Shown here: in pieces, positions 1-5,766 of the stretch | How positions within the stretch are numbered: the first letter of the stretch is position 1 | How the letters are laid out: every line of letters begins with the position of its first letter | DNA from: a candidate division TA06 bacterium SM23_40 | GTDB taxonomy: Bacteria; LJUI01; SM1-40 | Length of the DNA stretch: 14,277 nucleotides | NCBI GenBank assembly: GCA_001303705.1 | Contig: LJUI01000084.1 | Location: 1 to 14,277, forward strand | Direction: 5' to 3' | Translations under genes and position numbers: made by a program | The notes under the pieces: generated by a model | What the model saw: only the letters and a program-made list of their open reading frames with translations | Database searches by the model: none | What the model was told of the DNA's origin: nothing

Positions 1-180
1 GCCATCATGGGACCTGATCAGTACACCCTCCCGGCCGAGACGACAGTGCAACGGCACCTGACTCACACCGTGCCTCCGGCCGCGCCGCTCGGGCTGTACG
101 GGTATCGTTCCCGGATCGGAGTGCCCCCGTCCACGCTCTATGACGAGGACAGCTTCGCGCTCACAATGGTGGCGCCGTAG
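1..180 (+). CDS. C-terminal end of a protein, probably secreted (partial, start outside window)
   Basis: Frame 1 is open from the first base to a TAG at 178-180, giving 59 residues with no start inside the window, so only the tail of the gene is present. The residues read like the end of a beta-sandwich module: an LPAETTVQRHL stretch, then VPPAAPLGLYGYRSRIG, then a final DEDSFALTMVAP. The pattern 'VP..AP.G.Y.Y...(V/I)G.(Y/P)P....D.DSF' is one I associate with C-termini of secreted proteins from candidate-phylum bacteria; this is recall, not a search. The reading is supported by a strong hairpin terminator about 80 nt after the stop. Function and full domain content cannot be told from this fragment. 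Confidence 0.6.
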   Translation, partial: AIMGPDQYTLPAETTVQRHLTHTVPPAAPLGLYGYRSRIGVPPSTLYDEDSFALTMVAP

Positions 181-259
181 CGGAGTACAGGAAATCTCGG
201 CTGTGGGAGGATCACGAGAGCGACCGTCCGAGGCACACGAGAGCGGTGGAAATGTACCT

Positions 260-292
260 GCCCGCCCCTGTCCGCAGGGGCGGGCGTCCTTT
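260..292 (+). terminator. Probable rho-independent terminator of the left-edge gene
   Basis: An 11-bp GC-rich stem (260-270 with 275-285) closes a TCCG tetraloop and is followed by TCCTTT at 287-292. The U tract is short, so termination efficiency is uncertain. A second small hairpin (CGTCC/GGACG, 285-298) directly abuts it. Its place 80 nt after the stop of the plus-strand partial gene fits a terminator. Confidence 0.6.
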
Positions 293-382
293 CGGGACGA
301 GGCCCGAGTGATAGGGCGATCTGACCGCAGCCGTGACAAGGTGGACCGGCCGCGGGAAACGAAGCGCCGACCATAACAAGTG

Positions 383-408
383 ACGAGCGCCTCACGTGAG
401 GCGCTCGT
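383..408. repeat. Perfect 26-nt palindrome (bidirectional terminator stem or protein site)
   Basis: Positions 383-408 equal their own reverse complement with no mismatch; the centre is CTCACGTGAG. It lies between the plus-strand gene ending at 180 and the minus-strand array ending at 463, the expected place for a shared terminator of convergent transcripts. Neither flank has a clear T tract (ATCTCTCC on the plus side; CACTTGTTATGG reading minus), so a symmetric protein-binding site is also possible. Confidence 0.5.
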
Positions 409-462
409 ATCTCTCCGGGTGATCTCTCACTGGGTGATCGCTTCTAAGTGCGATGATATCGT

Positions 463-732
463 CTACGATTTTGCAAGTAGGTGCTGCAGCTGCTCCGTGA
501 GTCGGTGGACTTCGCGCTGCGTCTCTTCGCTCAGCATTATCCAGAAGAGCTCCGGGGTCATCTTGCGGTCGATCGTGGAGGAGAAGACGCGAACGATGTC
601 CCGGCGCGCCGGCTCACTGAGGTTATTCCACGCATTCAGGATGCGAAAATCGAACAGTTCCTCTTTGCGCCGTTCGAATCCGCTTCGCCTGTCATCGCCC
701 TTCCGTCTATCCTCCATTTCCTCGCTACCCAT
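463..732 (-). CDS. Small RR-motif protein, paralog 1 of 3 (unknown function)
   Basis: An 89-residue protein read on the minus strand. ATG at 732 is preferred because a GAGGG lies about 8 nt upstream; a GTG at 768 would add 12 residues. The N-terminus carries three basic-acidic pairs in register (EDRRKGDDRR then SGFERR, residues ~7-22). A conserved region follows: DFRILNAWNNLSEPARRDIV, an LFWIMLSEETQREV segment, and a short polar tail ending LLAKS. It aligns without gaps with the proteins at 778-1257 and 1440-1730 from the RR motif to the end of the SEET block. No signal peptide or membrane segment is visible, so it is probably cytoplasmic. Triple [DE]RRxG motifs occur near the N-termini of varied bacterial regulators, but I know no assigned role. 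It is the last gene of the three. Confidence 0.8.
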   Translation of the reverse strand: MGSEEMEDRRKGDDRRSGFERRKEELFDFRILNAWNNLSEPARRDIVRVFSSTIDRKMTPELFWIMLSEETQREVHRLTEQLQHLLAKS

Positions 733-777
733 GGCTCTGCCCTCATCGAAGTGACGCCACGTCACCACCGTCTGTGG

Positions 778-1257
778 CTAGGTTGTACGCGCTTTTCCCC
801 TCTTCTTCTGTTCCGATGCGTGGGCTGCAGATTTCTGGCGGATCTCCCGCTTCGTCTCCTCGCTCAGCCTGTTCCAGAGCTTTCTGTAGGAGAGCGGCTG
901 ATCGAGGGACGACCCGAGAGCCTGGACGATGTCTTCTCGGGCCTCCTTGCTCAGATGCTCCCACGCCGGCGGTATCTCGAATTCGTGGACGGCTGATCTC
1001 CTCCGCTCGAAGCCCTTGCGGCGATCTGCTCCCTTCCTCCGCTCGGTTCCGTCCCAGATGCCAGTCGTCGATGTGACCTCGCCCGCACCCTCGGCCCCGA
1101 GAGAAGCCGCGAGCAGGCCTTCCGCATAGTCGCCGAGGGAGGTGCGGATCGCCCGAAGCTCGGCCACGATCGCATCCAACTGGAGATCCATCTGGGTGAG
1201 CATCTCGTAGATGGAGCGCAGCTGATTGACGGTCTCAGGAGGAGCCTCGATCGTCAT
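778..1257 (-). CDS. RR-motif protein with coiled-coil N-terminus, paralog 2 of 3 (unknown function)
   Basis: A 159-residue minus-strand protein, ATG at 1257, TAG stop at 778-780. The ribosome site is weak (GGGGA about 12 nt upstream). It is the longest of the three paralogs because it adds an N-terminal region of ~70 residues. Residues ~9-42 (NQLRSIYEMLTQMDLQLDAI onward) have the hydrophobic spacing of a coiled coil, suggesting dimerisation. After a small Gly/Ala-rich linker comes WDGTERRKGADRR then KGFERRR, followed by the shared domain (EFEIPPAWEHLSKEAREDIV, then LWNRLSEETKREI) and a Lys-rich tail. A candidate promoter lies 88 nt upstream (1345-1373), so it may also be transcribed separately from the gene before it. 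No recognised enzyme motif, signal peptide or membrane segment is present. Confidence 0.85.
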   Translation of the reverse strand: MTIEAPPETVNQLRSIYEMLTQMDLQLDAIVAELRAIRTSLGDYAEGLLAASLGAEGAGEVTSTTGIWDGTERRKGADRRKGFERRRSAVHEFEIPPAWEHLSKEAREDIVQALGSSLDQPLSYRKLWNRLSEETKREIRQKSAAHASEQKKRGKARTT

Positions 1258-1344
1258 GGTCGGTCATTCCCCGGAAGCGGTAGATTACAGCGGTCTCATC
1301 TGCCGAACAACACCGAGAGAGGGCCTGTACGGCGACTCGAGTAC

Positions 1345-1373
1345 AAACTAACCTCCGGCGGTTGCAGTGTCAA
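1345..1373 (-). promoter_or_regulatory. Candidate sigma70-type promoter for paralog 2
   Basis: Reading the minus strand, TTGACA (1368-1373) is followed by a 17-nt spacer and TAGTTT (1345-1350). The -35 box is perfect; the -10 box keeps only the T, A and final T. It points to the gene starting at 1257, predicting a leader of about 80 nt. Confidence 0.4.
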
Positions 1374-1384
1374 GAGGGGGAGGG

Positions 1385-1442
1385 TGAAACATCATGCGCA
1401 GGCCGCCGTGAAGGCGTCTTCCATCTGCGAGTCCGTGTTTCA
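1385..1442 (-). other. Nested hairpin at the stop codon of paralog 3
   Basis: TGAAACA (1385-1391) pairs with TGTTTCA (1436-1442). Inside it CGCAG pairs with CTGCG, and CGCC pairs with GGCG around a GTGAA loop. The element begins on the minus strand exactly at the TGA stop of the 1440-1730 gene. There is no U tract after it, so it may be an mRNA-processing or stability element rather than an intrinsic terminator. A chance origin is not excluded. Confidence 0.35.
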
Positions 1443-1730
1443 GTCACCCGTTCTCCCGCCGGCAGGAGTGATCTCCTCGATCTCGTTCTTTGTCTCCTGG
1501 CTCAGCATGGCCCAGAGCAGGTCCCGAGGCAGTGGTCTGCTGATGAACGAGGTGAGAACCCGTGCGATCTCCTCTCGTGCCCGCTCGCTCAGGAAATCCC
1601 AGTGTCTCAGGATCTGGAACTGCTCTACCGCCCCAGCGCGCCGATCAAGACCCGACCGTCGTTCCTCCCCCGTTCGCCGATCCATCCCGTCCCACGTTCT
1701 CGGTGCTTCCTTCAGCTCTTTCTCCGCCAT
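1440..1730 (-). CDS. Small RR-motif protein, paralog 3 of 3 (unknown function)
   Basis: A 96-residue minus-strand protein. The start is well fixed: on the minus strand ACAGGAGGACAACCGATG places AGGAGG seven nt before ATG 1730, although the frame stays open to 1886. The protein opens MAEKELKEAPRTWDGMDRR, completing the triple motif with TGEERR and SGLDRR. The shared domain follows (QFQILRHWDFLSERAREEIA, then LLWAMLSQETKNEIEEI) and a short tail ending GGRTGD. It is the promoter-proximal gene of the array, 182 nt before paralog 2. Conserved positions across all three copies are the RR pairs, a Trp before 'LS', the Ala-Arg pair, and LW/FW..LS.ET..E. No function can be assigned. Confidence 0.85.
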   Translation of the reverse strand: MAEKELKEAPRTWDGMDRRTGEERRSGLDRRAGAVEQFQILRHWDFLSERAREEIARVLTSFISRPLPRDLLWAMLSQETKNEIEEITPAGGRTGD

Positions 1731-2096
1731 CGGTTGTCCTCCTGTATGAAGCCCTCCTCCGCCGGGAGAGAGACGGCCCTCGGGGGAGAACGTCGCGCCG
1801 CGCCAGAGAGGGGAGCCAGAACCAGCGTCTACCGCAGGCACAAAGACGTGAGCCATCCTGCTCGGGCCCGACGCCTCGCCACCCATGAGCTGCCCGGCAC
1901 TCGGGCGATCTCCAGCGAACCCCCTGAAAAGGGGAAATTCGCGGAAGCAACAGCATATTCGGCTGGGCTCCCCGCTCTGCCGCGATCATGAACCTCGCCG
2001 AGCGTCAGTAAGTGGCAGTACCCCCCAGCCCTGGCCGAAGGGCAGGGAATCCGTATCGCAATCGGAATCGGTGAGATAGGATTTCGATCCTGTTTA

Positions 2097-2125
2097 ACTA
2101 TAGTGTGCTCTCCGCCCACTGTCAA
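2097..2125 (-). promoter_or_regulatory. Strong sigma70-type promoter for the RR-motif gene array
   Basis: Reading the minus strand, TTGACA (2120-2125), a 17-nt spacer, then TATAGT (2097-2102): a perfect -35, optimal spacing and 5/6 of the -10. The predicted transcription start near 2090 lies about 360 nt before ATG 1730, with no other gene in between. Confidence 0.7.
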
Positions 2126-2199
2126 GGGGCAGGGATGCGCGATTGGGGCGTACGACCGGGGGCCCACCTCGGCGCTGTGTGCGATTCGGTGGAAATCAC

Positions 2200-2229
2200 T
2201 TGACGCCCGGCCACGAGTTCGCTTAGGAT
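2200..2229 (+). promoter_or_regulatory. Candidate promoter for the OmpA-type gene
   Basis: TTGACG (2200-2205), an 18-nt spacer, then TAGGAT (2224-2229). It diverges from the minus-strand promoter, with about 75 nt between the two -35 boxes. The predicted leader to GTG 2406 is about 170 nt. Confidence 0.5.
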
Positions 2230-2357
2230 CGCAGATAACCTAACCAGAGCGTCTGTGTGATGAGAGATCGTCGGTTCTCTGTCGTACCCCGGGCCTGGTC
2301 AACGCGGACCGCGTGAATGGGAGGCTCAGCCCAGGGCCGAGCATGTCATCCTGATTG

Positions 2358-2385
2358 CGTGACCGCCGGATCCGGCATGGTCACG
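2358..2385 (+). promoter_or_regulatory. Hairpin in the 5' leader just ahead of the OmpA-type ribosome site
   Basis: CGTGACC (2358-2364) pairs with GGTCACG (2379-2385) and encloses the 12-nt palindrome GCCGGATCCGGC plus an AT bulge. It ends 6 nt before the GGAGG at 2392-2396. A stable hairpin here could stabilise the mRNA or modulate initiation; this role is inferred. Confidence 0.45.
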
Positions 2386-2405
2386 AGACATGGAGGTTTC
2401 GAGAG

Positions 2406-4124
2406 GTGAGAACGATATTTCGAGTGCTCTTGGCCGTCGGGATTTCGTTGAACTGTATCGGTGCTGCCTGGGGCGCGCCCGCTCTGTATGGGACGAAGGG
2501 CCTGCTGCGTGTGCAGTCCGCTGATTCGGAGGGGAAAGGCATACTCTCGGTCAACCTGCACGGTCAGTTCTCGCAGGAAGACGTTGAGGCGGTGCCCGGG
2601 CAATCCGAGACGGCGCGCGATGTGTACGGGCACCTCGGGGTGACGTATGCCCCGGTATCGAACGTGGAGCTGGCCTTATCCGGTCTCGGCCGCCACAGCG
2701 CTATCGGTGAGTCGAGCAACAGCGGAATCGGAGACACCCAGCTGGGGGTCAAGCTGAGTTTCCCGGTGGTCGACATGCTTTCTCTGGGCGCGGGCGGCTT
2801 TGCTGTACTCTCCACAGGAGATAAGCCATTTACGAATGAAGAGCCTATCTTCGGTGGTCGCGGTATTGCCACGATCGACATGCAGCCTGTCGAGGGGGCG
2901 CCTCCGTTCAAGTTGCACCTCAACGGCGGGTATATGGTGAACCAGCGTGAGTATGATGGGGAGACGGTCGATACCGACGACTTCGTCCTGATCGGCTGCG
3001 GACTCGAACTCCCGTCGGACCTATTTACGCCGTTCGTCGAGTATACTGCAGAGTATGCGCCCGCGAACGATTCCTTTGCCTTCGCCGAGCAGCCGATGCG
3101 GGTCACGCTCGGTGTGCGGTTTGCGACTCCGGTTCATCTCAACGCTGACCTCGGGATCGATCTCGGGGTATCGCGGGAGCGCGAGGATGGAACGAAGGCC
3201 GTTCCGAACTGGAATCTCGTCTTCGGGCTGGGCTGGTCAGTACCGGTGACGAAGGCTGCGGCTCGGCCACCGGTGGGCGGCATCGTCGGGGCGGTGACTG
3301 ATGCGGAGACTGGCAGTCCCCTCGCCGCGGTCATCGACTTTCCCGGGACTGAACTGGCTTCGACCGCAACGGAGACCCAAACGGGCAAGTACGAGGCGTC
3401 GAGAATCCCGGCAGGCGTTGTGACGATCGAAGTCACGGCGGAAGGGTACCGGCGTCTGGTGGCACCTGTTGTCGTCCGTCGCGGCGAGATAACAGTCAGA
3501 GAATTCGCGCTCGAGCCGGCGGTCGTGGAGGGGCTATTGACTGGTATGGTGACGGAGAGTGAGACCAGCCGGCCTCTCGGCGCCACCATCGCTTTCCCTG
3601 GTACCGACATCGGTAGCGTGGAAGTTGACCCTCGGACAGGGGTCTACGGGCTCTCGTTACCCCCGGGGACGTACACGGCCGAGGCCGCGCTCGAAGGATA
3701 TGTTGCTCGATCTCAGACAGTGGTGATCGAGGATGACGAAACGACGGTCGCCGACTTCGTGCTGATCGAGGAGGGGACCCGCATCACTCTGCGCCAGGTC
3801 TATTTCGAGAGCGGGCGCGCAACGATCCGTCCCGACTCTCATCCCGAACTCGCCGCGGCCGCCGAATTCCTCCTTTCGAATCCCGATCTGGTGGTAGAGA
3901 TACACGGCCACACAGACAGCCAGGGAGATGCGGCTACCAATCTGCGCCTCTCGCTAGCCCGTGCAAACGCCGTGCGCGACTATCTTGTCGAGACTCTCGG
4001 GGTCAATGCCTCTCAGCTTGTGGCAAAGGGCTTTGGCGAGGAGTTTCCCACAGCAGACAATGCTACCGCGGAAGGGAGGGCGCAGAACAGAAGGATCGAG
4101 TTCGTGATCGTCGGCGACCGGTGA
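2406..4124 (+). CDS. Outer-membrane beta-barrel protein with two regulatory-like beta-sandwich repeats and an OmpA domain
   Basis: GTG 2406 is chosen: GGAGG (2392-2396) lies 9 nt upstream and the protein then opens with a clean signal peptide ([21 protein letters not shown]); the upstream in-frame start is a TTG with no ribosome site. Length 572 residues. Residues ~25-290 have alternating, aromatic- and Gly-rich strands typical of a barrel (e.g. [20 protein letters not shown]). Two tandem ~80-residue carboxypeptidase-regulatory-like modules follow (~291-375 and ~376-457), each starting G(x)VTdaETgxPLxAxIxFPGT and containing GxYeaxxxPG. The C-terminal OmpA-family domain (~458-572) has [36 protein letters not shown] and NRRIEFVIV, the signature of non-covalent peptidoglycan binding. 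The expected role is an outer-membrane porin-like protein tethered to the wall; no transported substrate can be inferred. It may be co-transcribed with the Nudix gene 94 nt downstream. Confidence 0.85.
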   Translation: MRTIFRVLLAVGISLNCIGAAWGAPALYGTKGLLRVQSADSEGKGILSVNLHGQFSQEDVEAVPGQSETARDVYGHLGVTYAPVSNVELALSGLGRHSAIGESSNSGIGDTQLGVKLSFPVVDMLSLGAGGFAVLSTGDKPFTNEEPIFGGRGIATIDMQPVEGAPPFKLHLNGGYMVNQREYDGETVDTDDFVLIGCGLELPSDLFTPFVEYTAEYAPANDSFAFAEQPMRVTLGVRFATPVHLNADLGIDLGVSREREDGTKAVPNWNLVFGLGWSVPVTKAAARPPVGGIVGAVTDAETGSPLAAVIDFPGTELASTATETQTGKYEASRIPAGVVTIEVTAEGYRRLVAPVVVRRGEITVREFALEPAVVEGLLTGMVTESETSRPLGATIAFPGTDIGSVEVDPRTGVYGLSLPPGTYTAEAALEGYVARSQTVVIEDDETTVADFVLIEEGTRITLRQVYFESGRATIRPDSHPELAAAAEFLLSNPDLVVEIHGHTDSQGDAATNLRLSLARANAVRDYLVETLGVNASQLVAKGFGEEFPTADNATAEGRAQNRRIEFVIVGDR

Positions 4125-4158
4125 GGCATCCCTGTTCACTCGCAGGAGAACGAAAGGG

Positions 4159-4215
4159 CGGGAGGTGCGCCGGCGGGAGGTGCGCCGGCGGGAGGTGCGC
4201 CGCCGGGAGGCTCGA
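4159..4215 (+). repeat. 15-bp tandem repeat (3 copies plus a degenerate fourth) ahead of the Nudix gene
   Basis: The unit CGGGAGGTGCGCCGG occurs at 4159-4173 and 4174-4188; the copy at 4189-4203 differs only in its last base; a decayed copy starts at 4204. Each unit carries a Shine-Dalgarno-like GGGAGG and an in-frame GTG. The last GGGAGG (4205-4210) is 8 nt before ATG 4219. If an upstream GTG were used, the protein would gain up to 18 residues of RRREV repeats. Confidence 0.85.
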
Positions 4216-4218
4216 CAG

Positions 4219-4611
4219 ATGAGACAGTTGCCGCGCCTGGCAGTGGATCTAATCATCGAAATCGACGAAGGCGTAGTGCTCATCGAGCGGAAGAATCCGC
4301 CGCACGGGTGGGCTCTGCCCGGCGGTTTCGTCGAATACGGAGAGACGCTCGAGGAGGCAGCGAGGAGGGAGGGCAAGGAAGAAACCTCTCTCGACATCGA
4401 GCTGCTGCGCCAGTTTCATGCCTACTCCACCCCGGACCGGGATCCACGGTTTCACTGCGTGTCGGTTGTCTTCCTGGCGAAGGGTGAAGGTGAACCGGTG
4501 GGGAAGGATGACGCCCTGGCGGCGAGAGTCTTCCGGCGGGAGGGACTCCCGGGCAGGATAGCGTTCGACCATCGAACGATTCTCGATGACTATTTCGCGG
4601 GCAGATACTAG
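4219..4611 (+). CDS. Nudix hydrolase (ADP-ribose pyrophosphatase-like)
   Basis: ATG 4219 is chosen for the GGGAGG 8 nt upstream and because the Nudix fold begins right after it ([20 protein letters not shown]). Length 130 residues, a usual single-domain size. The Nudix box spans residues 36-58: G36-x5-E42-x7-R50-E51-x2-E54-E55. The metal-binding REXXEE core (REGKEE) is intact, but the usual hydrophobic after RE is Gly52 and the late Gly is Ser57. The preceding [20 protein letters not shown] is the pattern seen in small ADP-ribose-pyrophosphatase-like members, so hydrolysis of a nucleoside diphosphate-linked compound is likely; the substrate is not determined. It ends 23 nt from the convergent mazG. 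Alternative GTG starts at 4165, 4180 and 4195 lie inside the tandem repeat. Confidence 0.85.
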   Translation: MRQLPRLAVDLIIEIDEGVVLIERKNPPHGWALPGGFVEYGETLEEAARREGKEETSLDIELLRQFHAYSTPDRDPRFHCVSVVFLAKGEGEPVGKDDALAARVFRREGLPGRIAFDHRTILDDYFAGRY

Positions 4612-4634
4612 GCGGCCTCGGGAGTTCCCGTCAT

Positions 4635-5450
4635 CTATTGCTCTCCCGGCGTGCTCTTTCGGCGCTGCTCCTCACCTTTGATGAGGTTCCAGAGTTGCTC
4701 CATCTCCTCGAGGGTGGCAGCTTCTGCGCTCGATCCCCGCTCTCTCAGAGACTCCTCGATCTGCTTAAAGCGCGCGATGAACTTGTCGGTGCTGCGTTTC
4801 AACGCATCTTCAGGATTGACGTTGAGGAGCCGGGCGAGGTTGACGATCGCGAACAGGAGGTCGCCGAGCTCTTCCCGGATAGCGATCCCCTCATTGCCCC
4901 GGCGCGCCGCCGACAGTTCCTGGAGTTCTTCCTCGACCTTCCTCATAACGTCTTGGGGGTCGTTCCAGTCGAAACCCACTCGCGATACCTTGTCCTGAAT
5001 TCTGTGGGCTCGCAGCAGCGCTGACAGACCCTTCGGCACTCCATCGAGGAGAGATCCCGCCCGACCGTCGGGCGATTCCTGCCGTTTGATCTGCTCCCAA
5101 TTGACCAGGACCTCGCGGGGCCCGGAGACGCGTTCTGCGCCGAAGACGTGCGGATGACGCCGCCTCATCTTCTTCAAGTTGTCCCGCAGCACGTCGTCGA
5201 TCGTGAATCGTCCCTCTTCCTTGGCGATCTGGGCGTGGAACAGTACCTGGAATAGAACGTCGCCGAGCTCGTCCTTCAGGCGTTCGTCGCTCCCTTCCTC
5301 CAGTGCCTCGATGACCTCGTGAGCTTCCTCGAGGAGGTAGGGCTTGAGGGTCTCGTGAGTCTGCTCTCTGTCCCACGGACAACCGGTCTCGCCGCGCAGG
5401 CGGTCGACAAGATCCACCAGCTGCGAGAAGACGTCGTTCGTTCCACCCAT
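4635..5450 (-). CDS. mazG: Nucleoside triphosphate pyrophosphohydrolase MazG
   Basis: A 271-residue protein close to the length of E. coli MazG, ATG 5450 on the minus strand, with GGAGGAG about 12 nt upstream. It has the two tandem MazG domains of the full-length family. The N-terminal one has GCPWDREQTHETLKPYLLEE followed by the metal-ligand pattern E41-E42-x2-E45 and E61-x2-D64 (DELGDVLFQVLFHA). The C-terminal one has EEELQELSAARRGN then REELGDLLFAIVNLARLLNV and DALKRSTDKFIARF. MazG hydrolyses NTPs and dNTPs to NMPs and pyrophosphate, removing non-canonical nucleotides and, in E. coli, tempering the stringent response. It is monocistronic here: convergent with the Nudix gene and divergent from alr. 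Confidence 0.95.
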   Translation of the reverse strand: MGGTNDVFSQLVDLVDRLRGETGCPWDREQTHETLKPYLLEEAHEVIEALEEGSDERLKDELGDVLFQVLFHAQIAKEEGRFTIDDVLRDNLKKMRRRHPHVFGAERVSGPREVLVNWEQIKRQESPDGRAGSLLDGVPKGLSALLRAHRIQDKVSRVGFDWNDPQDVMRKVEEELQELSAARRGNEGIAIREELGDLLFAIVNLARLLNVNPEDALKRSTDKFIARFKQIEESLRERGSSAEAATLEEMEQLWNLIKGEEQRRKSTPGEQ

Positions 5451-5555
5451 GTCTGTAATCCGCTCCTCCCAGTTCGATCTGTTACAGTGTGTCGAGGAAA
5501 CGATCGGGGGAGCACTGCGCTCGATGGTGCCGGCGTCTCCTTTCGGAAAGGGGTA

Positions 5556-5583
5556 TTGCGCGAATCAACGAATATCTTACTAT
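5556..5583 (+). promoter_or_regulatory. Weak candidate promoter for the alr operon
   Basis: TTGCGC (5556-5561), a 16-nt spacer, then TACTAT (5578-5583); TATAAA (5581-5586) is an alternative -10 with a 19-nt spacer. It overlaps the stronger minus-strand promoter, so the two would compete for polymerase. The predicted alr leader is about 175 nt. Confidence 0.3.
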
Positions 5584-5608
5584 AAAAGAGAAGGGGCTGG
5601 GAGTGCAA
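5579..5608 (-). promoter_or_regulatory. Candidate promoter for mazG
   Basis: Reading the minus strand, TTGCAC (5603-5608), an 18-nt spacer, then TATAGT (5579-5584). The -10 is the same hexamer as in the promoter at 2097. It predicts a leader of about 120 nt before ATG 5450. Confidence 0.5.
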
Positions 5609-5766
5609 CAAGAAAGAACGGGTAATCCGCGGAGCCGGGCTGCACGGGGTGAGAAAAAAAATCTTGCGTTTTAAGGGGGGATATGGTACAAACCCACCAA
5701 CTGTGCGCTCATCTCGTGAACCCCTTCAGTTGCAAGAAGTTCGTTCAAACGGGAGTACCGATTCCA

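Larger units (their letters stand above)
1731..2405. other. Gene-free 675-nt divergent intergenic region
   Basis: I see no convincing gene here; open frames lack good starts and any family resemblance. It holds back-to-back promoters (minus at 2097-2125, plus at 2200-2229), a leader of about 360 nt toward the RR-motif array and one of about 170 nt toward the OmpA-type gene. The minus leader contains an imperfect hairpin (GCGAA..CCCC/GGGG..TTCGC, 1914-1942). I compared it by eye with c-di-GMP, c-di-AMP, cobalamin and TPP riboswitch consensus patterns and recognised none. Confidence 0.6.
5451..5766. other. Gene-free 316-nt region between divergent mazG and alr
   Basis: No gene is supported here. 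The frame of alr stays open upstream to an ATG at 5683, but those 28 residues look unlike any alanine racemase start. The region holds an AT-richer island (5554-5590) with overlapping candidate promoters in both directions, and an A8 run at 5655-5662. Confidence 0.5.

Noticed and set aside
751-765. GTGACG-CCA-CGTCAC hairpin between paralogs 2 and 1
   Set aside because: It is a 6-bp stem with a 3-nt loop and no T tract; too small to call a terminator or operator.
1731-1886. 52-residue N-terminal extension of paralog 3 from 1886
   Set aside because: AGGAGG seven nt before ATG 1730 is decisive and the extension is Gly/Arg-rich without counterpart in the other paralogs.
1362-1991. Long plus-strand open frame opposite the RR-motif genes
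   Set aside because: It is antisense to a well-supported gene, Arg/Ser/Pro-rich and without a ribosome site or family resemblance, as expected for a shadow frame in GC-rich DNA.
2355-2405. Upstream TTG start for the OmpA-type protein
   Set aside because: It lacks a ribosome site, falls at the start of a strong hairpin, and would put 17 charged residues ahead of the signal peptide.
5683-5766. In-frame N-terminal extension of alanine racemase from ATG 5683
   Set aside because: The 28 residues do not resemble the family, the G-run is too close to the ATG, and ATG 5767 has a usable ribosome site right before the conserved start.
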